DNA of 59,750 bases. Source: Lingula anatina. Taxonomy: Eukaryota; Brachiopoda; Lingulata; Lingulida; Lingulidae. Positions 53,001-59,750 of this stretch are shown here, piece after piece. The notes under the pieces were generated by a model, which searched no databases, was not told the origin of the DNA, and saw nothing but the letters and a program-made list of their open reading frames with translations. The stretch covers positions 123,013 through 182,762 of the forward strand of contig NW_019775876.1 in NCBI RefSeq assembly GCF_001039355.2, written 5' to 3'. Within the stretch, counting starts at the first letter, position 1. Each line of letters begins with the position of its first letter. Position numbers and translations under genes: made by a program.

Positions 53001-55897
53001 TTTTCGACTCTTCATTGGAAGCCAGAGGAGAGGTGGCACCCGAAGATCGACTGATCTATACAGACGATGATAAGATAAGTTTGTCTCTGGAATATAGTGC
53101 CAAGTAAGTGCCCGTGAAACAACAACAGCAACATAATATCTTTTCTTGAAAACGTGGTCTTCTATAGAGATTTATTCACGCTTTGTGATATTTATACCCA
53201 CATAGTGACATTTATATGCACGCATGGGGGTGTTTATGCAGATATCATGTACAAAGGTGGAAATGATGGGTGTGGATGAGTTGGGTGGGTCACATTTGCC
53301 TGTTAGATATCGGCTTAATAAACAATGGTAGCATCTCACACAGGGTTCCCACACTTAGATCGATCCATCTGGATCGACCTTACTCACTGGGGGTTCACGC
53401 TAAATTGCTATCAGCTCAAGAGGCTTAAATGTCTGTCTCGCCTACCGAATCAGCTAGGGGTAAAGATAATTACCCCCTAACAGTTTTACTAGGCGAGACA
53501 GACGTTTAAACCGGTCAGTTTGATAGCAATTTATTGAGGCTCCCCAGGGAGATAGATCGATCCAAATTCCATTGGGAATGGTCCCTAAGAGTGCATTCCC
53601 AGAGATTTAGATCGATCCATTCGGATCGACCTAACTCCCTGGGGGTTCACGCTAAATTGCAGTCAGCCGAGTGCGCACGGTAGTTAATTACCCCCTTACA
53701 GCTTTTAGTAGGCGGGACAGACGCTTAAGCCGACTAAGCTGACAGTAATCTAGTGAGACTCCCCACAGGGATAGATCGATCTAAAATTTGTTGGAATGGG
53801 GTCTAAGACTCAGTAATCTTATTCAATTTGTGACAAAGAATATACAGTTAGGGATCCGAAATGCGAAGGCTTGTTTGATTATTTCATTTTTTTTAAAATA
53901 GATTTTACTTAAATTTATTTACCTTTTGATAATTACAGATATGACACTTATTATATTTCTGATATTCTGGCAATGTAAATATTACATTTGATGTTCAATT
54001 AGTTACCATAAGGCTTTTTTCTGATCACTTCATGGTATCTCTACTTTGAATGTTATGCTTCGCTTACTCCGACAGCGGGAGACCAAACAGAGCGACTCAA
54101 GTGAAAAGCAAACGCCAGCCGAGGGCTGATGTGAGCGATGATAACGCCAGCAGAGAGAGCCTTACCCCAGACTTCAACGAAAACAATGAAAATGATTCCT
54201 CGGAGAAAAAGGGAAAGTTAGAGGTATGATATGAAGATGATAAGAAAATGTACGTATCTTCATAACAATTTTCACATTGTAAAAATTGTATGATTGTACA
54301 ATCCGATTTTGTAGATGTGAAATGTGAATGTTGAAAATACTTTTCAATTACACATAGGAAAGTAAGGTGTATTATTATATTAGTAAGAAGGTTGGCCCTC
54401 ACATTAAATCTGTGAGGGTCTGAACAACTAGACGATTTTGGGCTTCTTCTAATCACACATGACTGTTGCTTTTGGTTTTTTGTAGAAACACGAAAGAAGA
54501 TATCTTCTATGTCCGGCTGGTTTTACTGTATCTCACCTGAAAAAATTCATACAGATGAAGTACGACCTGCCACTAAAATTCCAGGTAATGTAAAGACTTA
54601 GAATTATGATGTCAGTAACTCAATCTTGGGTGGTGATGATATATTTTATTCTTTAAATTTTGAGCAGTTCCTTTGAAACATGCAACCACTGCCCTGTGCT
54701 ACAAAGTTTGATCCATGGGTGGGCGGGGGAGGACCCCTGTTTTCAAAGCAAAATGTAACATATAATCCCAAAAACAGGAGAAACAATACACAGCGAATTC
54801 TAAAATCATCTTATTATGTACCATATCATCATTTATTTATTGATTTTCGTGGGGAGAGGGGGGGGGAGGGGAAGTAGGTGTTAAAAGCGACTATGGTTCC
54901 TACAGCTATAGTATAATATTTTGAATCCTACAGTGTCTTGCTTTAGCTTTTTATCATAAGTTAGAGTGAACGTTCTACTTCTCTTTCTCAGATCCAAATC
55001 TTCCATTCCGATGAGCCACTGAGTAACGACTACACCCTGATGGACGTGGCCTATATCCACGCCTGGAGGCGGGTAAGTAAGCAGACGACAGCGAGAACAT
55101 ACGAGACAGGGGGTACTCAAACGAGACTTGCAAGCGACACCCTGGCAAATGTTTTTTTTGACAAAAGAAATACAATCATAAGTTAAAAGAGTTTATGGAT
55201 ATTATTCACAGATAAAAATTGCTTTGAAGACGTAATTGATGTATATTTCAATTTGAAAATCGAATCGTTTCACACTCGGGTGAGAAATTATGTGATAACA
55301 GTGACACACAAATGTAATGTACACTTGTAGGCTACTTTATCACAAAATAATAAAAATAATTCATGAATTATTAAATTCCAGCGAGGCCCTTTGCGGTTGT
55401 ACTACACCATATACGAAGCACTCTTTCCAAAGCGATCGTCTGAGCACATAGAAGAGAAAGACCTCCACGTGTTGGAGCAGGGTGTTACATCAGACCTCAG
55501 CGAGAAGCAAAATAAGGACTCGGAGCCAAATAAAAAGAAATTTAAAAATGATTCCAGTTTAAAAAGCTCGCCCAGTACTGAGGGTGAATCTTACTCTCAA
55601 AATGCTTTAGTTTGCACAGAAAACAAATCAATGGATCTTAAGGAGAACGGCACGAATAGTGGCTTGAATAATAACAGAGATTTAAAAGACTCGAGCGTGG
55701 TTGCAAGTAATTCTAACAGCAGTGGTGCTACTAATGTCACGTCTCAGAACTTGGCGTCAGCTTCAAATGTTCAGACGCCGTCAAGTGAGCCCAGTGTTAA
55801 TGGAAGTAAAGAAAGTGAAACAGACGTATTAAAAGGAGTCGCCTATACCAAGGAGGATTCTTCAAAATTGACAGTAGGAAATTCTCCAAAGGATTAA
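50056..55897 (+). CDS. BMI1: Polycomb RING-finger protein, BMI1/MEL18 type (spliced, 9 coding exons)
   Basis: Exons read: 50056-50167, 50919-51015, 51415-51470, 52533-52580, 53001-53103, 54076-54223, 54486-54584, 54992-55072, 55382-55897 (419 residues plus TAA); every intron is GT-AG. The start [18 protein letters not shown] matches vertebrate BMI1/PCGF2. RING zinc ligands are Cys18, Cys21, Cys34, His36, Cys39, Cys42, Cys53 and Cys56. Then come [16 protein letters not shown] (from 73), the charged [10 protein letters not shown] segment (89-98), a variable acidic linker (about 140-188) and a RAWUL domain (about 193-262, ending [12 protein letters not shown]). The family pairs with RING1 in PRC1, which monoubiquitinates H2A in the nucleus; RAWUL contacts Polyhomeotic-type partners. 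The Ser/Asn/Lys-rich tail (266-419, KKK at 299-301) makes it longer than human BMI1 (326). An AG directly before the C-ATG implies an upstream non-coding exon, not identified. One gene standing for both vertebrate BMI1 and MEL18 is likely. Confidence 0.96.
50467..50741. mobile_element. Intron 1 element with CAGGGGC / GCCCCCGG ends
   Basis: The left end ccaggggcaactgttgcacaa pairs imperfectly with the reversed right end ccgggggctgtttcacaa, giving short terminal inverted repeats. It shares internal phrases with 48719-48976. It has no coding capacity and lies within the first coding intron of the Polycomb gene. Confidence 0.55.
52192..52327. mobile_element. Intron 3 inverted-repeat element (136 bp)
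   Basis: The left end TCTACCAGGGCCGCAG and the right end CTGTGGCCCTGGTAGA are near-perfect reverse complements. A related, truncated copy is at 47650-47745. It lies between coding exons 3 and 4 of the Polycomb gene. Confidence 0.75.
53345..53826. mobile_element. Two tandem fold-back elements in intron 5
   Basis: Unit 1 (about 53345-53589) and unit 2 (about 53593-53826) are diverged copies of the same inverted repeat. In unit 1, CTAAATTGCTATCA and GTCTGTCTCGCCTA on the left pair with TGATAGCAATTTA and TAGGCGAGACAGAC on the right, arms of about 75 bp or more. Both units are bordered by AGATCGATC words. A pre-mRNA through this intron could form two adjacent long hairpins. No transposase is present. 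Confidence 0.85.
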
Positions 55898-56850
55898 CAC
55901 ACACAAACACACACTGTTTAAAAAGAGAGGCATTTGCCCAAGTATAAAAAACAGCAACATATCTACTGTCTTTTTCCATCATGTCGCATATAGAAAACCT
56001 ACGATATTCAAAGTTAAACGTTATAATATGGATACAATGTCGCATGAATAAAACGTTTCAAAGATCAAATCTGGCAATTTAGAGCGTTGTGCAATGTTAA
56101 AAGAGAGTTGTTGTTGATGGGTGTTGGTACTTTGTGAACTGTATATCTGAACTCTGGGGGAAGATCCTTTTACCGGTAGCTCGTCCTGTAATTAGGGCAT
56201 ATCATCAATTTGTGATAACAATGGCTATCATCAAACAAATCCATTTTTTGTAAAGGCCAACAAAAGAGATGTACATGTATGTGAGATAATGAAGTGTAAC
56301 GCAAAAATTTTCATATGACATCAAATTAACTATCATTTAAATATGCCATGGCCAATTAACGGGAACGGGAATAATACAGATGTCATCTTTGAAGTGCANA
56401 GTGTTAAAAGAGAGTTGTTGTTGATGGGTGTTGGTACTTTGTGAACTGTATATCTGAACTCTGGGGGAAGATCCTTTTACCGGTAGCTCGTCCTGTAATT
56501 AGGGCATATCATCAATTTGTGATAACAATGGCTATCATCAAACAAATCCATTTTTTGTAAAGGCCAACAAAAGAGATGTACATGTATGTGAGATAATGAA
56601 GTGTAACGCAAAAATTTTCATATGACATCAAATTAACTATCATTTAAATATGCCATGGCCAATTAACGGGAACGGGAATAATACAGATGTCATCTTTGAA
56701 GTGCATCTTTTCTTAAAATTTTATAATATTTGTCTTTGAACCACGAGAACTAAAGAAATTAATGTCATATGAAATGGAAAATATCAGCAGTTTTTGTAAC
56801 CAGCAGCAGTTTTTGTAACCAGTACTGTACCCCGTATATGTTTAATAAAT
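55898..56850 (+). other. 3' untranslated region of the Polycomb gene, with poly(A) signals
   Basis: AATAAA hexamers lie at 56047-56052 and 56844-56849. The second would give a longer 3' UTR that spans the assembly duplicate described below, so true length is uncertain. No downstream coding sequence joins in frame after the TAA. Confidence 0.5.
56095..56705. repeat. 304-bp exact duplicate around a single n
   Basis: 56095-56398 is repeated at 56402-56705 (offset 307) across the n at 56399. I saw no difference between the halves, unlike the diverged pairs further left. This is almost certainly an assembly join of overlapping contig ends that was not merged. Confidence 0.95.
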
Positions 56851-57142
56851 GTATTTGGCTCTCTATTTCGATATGTCCAACTACATGAACATCAAATGTT
56901 GATTTTTTTATATATGTTACAGGCCCAGTCCTAATCGAGTCCACTTTCTAAGACAAAGTTTAAAGACAATACAAAGCTTCAATCGACATCAAAAAGGTTT
57001 GTCAGTAAGACCCATTGGAAAGCCCTTGCTGTACTATTGAAATCCGATTGGCATCAAATGTTCAATCAGTGTCACGTGATATCTACCTTCGGTGACCTGA
57101 CCCTAAGTGGGGGGATTTTTTTCTCTGCGCATGTGCTAATCT

Positions 57143-57191
57143 GGGAATTTCCATTTACCCTGGGAATTTTCCATTTACCTTGGGAATTTCC
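57143..57191 (+). promoter_or_regulatory. Three tandem kappaB-like motifs
   Basis: GGGAATTTCC at 57143-57152, GGGAATTTTCC at 57162-57172 and GGGAATTTCC at 57182-57191, spaced 19-20 bp within a short tandem repeat. The 10-mer fits the NF-kappaB/Rel consensus GGGRNNYYCC. The middle copy has one extra T. They lie just upstream of the exon-like repeat at 57211. Function is inferred from motif match only. Confidence 0.45.
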
Positions 57192-57210
57192 ATATAATAC
57201 TGCCTTGCTT

Positions 57211-57306
57211 CAGGAGAAACGGCAGGACAAGTCAGAAAACGGCGGAAACGGCACCACAGGCGACAGGCACCACAGGTCATTTGTTAATAAATGGCGCAAC
57301 GAGTAG
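57211..57306 (+). pseudogene. Inverted, degraded relative of the exon at 58857-58952
   Basis: About 95 bases align with the reverse complement of 58857-58952, sharing blocks such as aggagaaacggcagg and ggcaccacaggtca. Translated in the matching frame it reads TAET-QATGTTGHLLING, against MAET-QATGTTGQVLIDG in the other copy. The ATG of the other copy is ACG here and the frame ends at a TAG after about 24 codons. The similarity includes the part before the ATG, so this is a DNA duplication, not only protein conservation. Confidence 0.55.
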
Positions 57307-57607
57307 TTTTTAGAGGACTTTTCTGTGCAAAGATGAAAGATCGCTTTCGTCAGGGTTTACAATTGTATATTTTATGAAATATGTGTTAACATATTTATTT
57401 TTCTTTTTTATCTACAACGTTAAAGATTTCCTGAACTGCCGTGCCCAATACAAATGTAACTGATACGTGCAGAGTGGGCATTATAGAGGTAATCACAAGA
57501 AGTTGAACGATATTGAGGTACGCCACCCCACCCCTGCTTCCAACCCGCCACCCCCTCTCTCTCTCTCTCTCTCTAACACAACACTCCTCCCTCTTTCTCT
57601 CTTTCAC

Positions 57608-57646
57608 CATGGACATAATGAAAGAAGGTCTCTCATTATGTCCATG
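57608..57646. repeat. Perfect 14-bp hairpin in a CT-rich tract
   Basis: CATGGACATAATGA (57608-57621) and TCATTATGTCCATG (57633-57646) are exact reverse complements with an 11-nt loop. CT-rich sequence lies on both sides, and ctttcac occurs on each flank. Confidence 0.9.
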
Positions 57647-57869
57647 CTTTCACTCTCTCTAGCTGATCATCCTCTGCTCAAAAAGAGTTTTGTTTTTGTT
57701 ATGTTCTGAAAGCTATTACCTGTTTTTTGTTGTTGGTGATGGTAATATTTTTTTAATCAACAAGAGTTCAGGGTCCGATTTTAGTCTTTTCTAGAATACA
57801 ACTCCTTCCAGTGCACAGTAACAATGCAAAGCTTAGTTTTCTTTAAGGTAAACATTTTTCATTGTTGTC

Positions 57870-58403
57870 GCACAGCCGTGATAATATATACAGTGTTGGG
57901 GTCTGGGCCATAAAACTGATACACAAACACTAGATAACTTTGAAAACCTAAGAGATGCCATCAACAATAAAATTGAGGAACTATTTTGGAAAGACCTGGA
58001 AAGTGATAACTACAGTAAACTCAGGACATACAGATTACTTAAAAAAACTTACACCCCTGAAAAATATCTGTCAATGAAAGTCACCCCATCAGAAATGAAG
58101 ACTATTGCAAAAATGCGGATTAGTGACCACGAATTAGAAATTGAACGTGGCCGCTTTACGTCCCCTAAAACCCCTACTGAAAATCGCAAGTGCCCCCACT
58201 GTAATGAAATTGAAACGGAGATCCACTTTTTACTGAAATGTGAAGAACATAGTGACAGAAGAATTAGATTAATGATACCTCCTGAGCAGAAAACAGATCA
58301 TGAAAAAATTCAGTGGCTGCTCAGTCCAAAAAGTGAATCGTGTTTGAGAACATTACATCTATATATAACTGAAAGTTTGAAAAAACGACACACCCACCAA
58401 TAG
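57870..58403 (+). pseudogene. 3' end of a non-LTR retrotransposon open reading frame
   Basis: A frame opens near 57870 upstream of the ATG at 58074 and runs to TAG at 58401-58403. It contains FENLRDAINNKIEELFWKDL, then KMRISDHELEIERGRF and a CPHCNEIETEIHFLLKCEEH zinc-knuckle-like segment (Cys-x2-Cys-x8-His-x4-Cys). This arrangement is the familiar C-terminal end of LINE-type reverse-transcriptase proteins in aquatic animal genomes. The reverse-transcriptase core is absent, as expected of a 5'-truncated insertion. It is on the same strand as the Polycomb gene but unrelated to it. Confidence 0.8.
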
Positions 58404-58560
58404 CAATAGTCGTTTTATTCTGTGCTGCTTCCCAGTAATCATTCAATAAGTATTCGTATAGCTTTGTATAATTGTTGCTAAGTTGTTATGACTAGTGTAG
58501 AGAGCCTGTAAAATGTAATATGTATGCATTTTAGTGCTCAATAAAGATTATATGAATTAT
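58404..58560 (+). mobile_element. Probable 3' untranslated tail of the retroelement
   Basis: AT-rich sequence follows the stop codon and carries AATAAA at 58540-58545. The end of the element is not marked by a clear poly-A tail or target-site duplication, so the right boundary is approximate. Confidence 0.45.
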
Positions 58561-58692
58561 ATAATTGAGAAGTACCTCTACCGATGGTCTATGGATAATA
58601 CTATTAGTGGTGGGCGTGGACTTTATACCAGTATACCCACATGCCACGTGCTGTTGCTTCCGATATGCTTCCTTACAAGCTAAGTAACTTAC

Positions 58693-58718
58693 ATAGGCCT
58701 ATACGTATATAGGCCTAT
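58693..58718. repeat. Perfect inverted repeat ATAGGCCTATA around CGTA
   Basis: Two 11-bp arms (58693-58703 and 58708-58718) separated by four bases. AGGCCT-containing words recur across the window, but this one forms an exact palindromic pair. Confidence 0.9.
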
Positions 58719-58798
58719 ATTGGCTGTGTCATATTTAGATACTTAAAACCTGAGTGCACCAAGTTCTAGGGAAGGTACACGCGTACGCTTTATTGGCA

Positions 58799-58921
58799 TT
58801 ATTTACTTAAAGCACAATTCCTGTCCTTGCAGAGTCTTGTATTAAGTTGATATTCTACTGCTGTGCCATCTATTAACACCTGACCTGTGGTGCCTGTGGC
58901 CTGTGTTGACGTTTCCGCCAT
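58799..58921 (-). CDS. Candidate small or first exon, unknown protein (MAETSTQATGTTG...)
   Basis: From an ATG at 58921-58919 the frame reads about 40 codons to a TAA. The start is in good context (AAGATGGCGG), which also matches the YY1 promoter motif often found at first codons. The peptide begins MAETSTQATGTTGQVLIDG and is not recognised. The frame may splice before its stop. A degraded inverted relative at 57211-57306 shows that this sequence has been duplicated. An alternative is that both are parts of an undescribed repeat. Confidence 0.35.
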   Translation of the reverse strand: MAETSTQATGTTGQVLIDGTAVEYQLNTRLCKDRNCALSK

Positions 58922-59045
58922 CTTGTGACCTGCCCTGCCGTTTCTCCTAGAGCGAGTCTGCGTCCTCTCCATGTATCCCAAACTGTGGCGAAATTTTAAT
59001 TGAGTAGTTTAAACGGATTATTTATTTTGTTGAAATTCGCCAAAA
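58922..59045. promoter_or_regulatory. Possible bidirectional promoter
   Basis: The 124 bases separate a minus-strand ATG (58921) from a plus-strand ATG (59046). The minus-strand start overlaps a YY1-like AAGATGGCGG. The left half is GC-richer and the right half AT-rich. The inference rests on the head-to-head spacing and the motif only. Confidence 0.3.
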
Positions 59046-59307
59046 ATGTCAGATGATAAGAGGCTACTTGTTAATGTTTTCATGTACAGAGCAAGTAGTA
59101 GACCTGTAAGAAGTATAGGCCTAACCCAGCATGATATAATCGCCTCATTAAATAGGTGGAGAGATAAGTACTGTGTTCCCGTCAAATTCAAAATAAACTG
59201 GATCGAGGAAGGAGTTCCAATCCAACCAGAAGTCTGTGATATACTTGTAGATGAGGAAGACAAAGGGTCTTTTTTATTTTACAGACCACGAGGTGAATAC
59301 AATGCAG
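59046..59307 (+). CDS. Candidate first coding exon, unknown protein (MSDDKRLLVNVFMYR...)
   Basis: An ATG with purine at -3 (ccaaaaATG) opens a frame of 87 codons plus one base to a donor-like CAG|GTAGGC at 59307/59308; without splicing it would stop at 59330. The composition is protein-like: balanced charges, with segments such as HDIIASLNRWRDKY, VKFKINWIEEGVPIQPEV and GSFLFYRPRGEYNA, and no low-complexity bias. I do not recognise the family. Continuation exons would lie beyond the right edge. A gene-end or transposon origin is also possible. Confidence 0.45.
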
Positions 59308-59635
59308 GTAGGCCTACACACACTTTTTGACTTACCTTGTGGCGTCACATTAAAAGGACAATAGACACATAAAAATCCATTTCTCCAATTTTGAAGATTC
59401 AGCACTCAATCTATACACTAGAAGTTTGTATTAATCGATCCCCGCCATTTAAAAATCATAAAAACAACCCATTAGTAGAAAAAAGCGTTTAGTAAACCTC
59501 ACCTGCTTAAATGAAGCAACAGATCTGGGTCACGTGGTACTGCGACGACAATGAGGATAAAGGTCTATGAGACTTAACTGAGCTGCATGGTGCATACAGA
59601 CAGAATAGTTTAGGAAAGTTGTTGCCGTGGGATTC

Positions 59636-59750
59636 CAGGGCCGTAGCCTCCGGGGGGGGGGGGGGGGGCGGGGGGGCAGCCGCCCCCCCGGGGTTTAAAA
59701 TTTTCCCCCCTGGTAGGGGGCACCCCCCCCCCACCCCCCCCCCACGCCCC
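59636..59750. mobile_element. Second copy of the CAGGGCCGTAGCCT MITE, cut by window end
   Basis: It starts CAGGGCCGTAGCCTCCGG, matching the reverse complement of the right end of the element at 49580-49954, and continues with the same G-run, cagc-g-cccccc inverted block and gggtttaaaa-type interior. It lies in the opposite orientation to the first copy and is incomplete at 59750. Confidence 0.85.

Overview
This is eukaryotic nuclear DNA. It is AT-rich and almost entirely non-coding, with many microsatellites, small inverted-repeat elements, retrotransposon debris and assembly gaps (runs of n). One multi-exon gene with canonical GT-AG introns is clear. The AGGCCT-rich repeat style, the abundance of terminal-inverted-repeat elements and the high divergence between apparent alleles suggest a marine invertebrate (lophotrochozoan or invertebrate deuterostome). 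That placement is inference.

The only gene recognised with confidence is a nine-coding-exon Polycomb RING-finger gene of the BMI1/MEL18 (PCGF4/PCGF2) type at 50056-55897 (+), predicted at 419 residues. It has an N-terminal RING finger, a RAWUL domain and an unusually long Ser/Asn-rich C-terminal tail. Its introns and upstream flank hold several short inverted-repeat elements. Downstream lie three tandem kappaB-like motifs, the 3' end of a non-LTR retrotransposon (about 57870-58560) and, near the right edge, what may be a divergent pair of small unknown first exons (minus ATG at 58921, plus ATG at 59046) sharing about 120 bp.

Layout: 1-3036 nothing recognised; 3037-9554 a 3.25-kb segment present twice around a single n; 9896-12201 a 1.1-kb segment twice around a single n; 12202-17340 sparse, with a third small duplication at an n; 17341-18124 a large pentanucleotide satellite; 18125-30150 mainly unrecognised DNA with microsatellites and one 167-base gap; 30152-30630 two adjacent inverted-repeat elements; 30631-35217 mostly unrecognised; 35218-47519 a segment in two to three copies broken by single n's, with a truncated reverse-transcriptase fragment at 41793-42350; 47520-50055 repeats upstream of the Polycomb gene; 50056-56850 the gene and its 3' region; 56850-59750 retroelement debris and candidate unknown exons.

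The strongest structural message is that all seven single-n gaps are flanked by duplicate sequence. Part of this window is therefore probably uncollapsed haplotypes or repeated contig ends rather than true tandem duplication. Removing the second copies would leave roughly 48 kb of distinct sequence. The paired copies also act as an accidental two-allele comparison, showing microsatellite length changes, a small transposon and a retroelement that are present in one copy and absent from the other.
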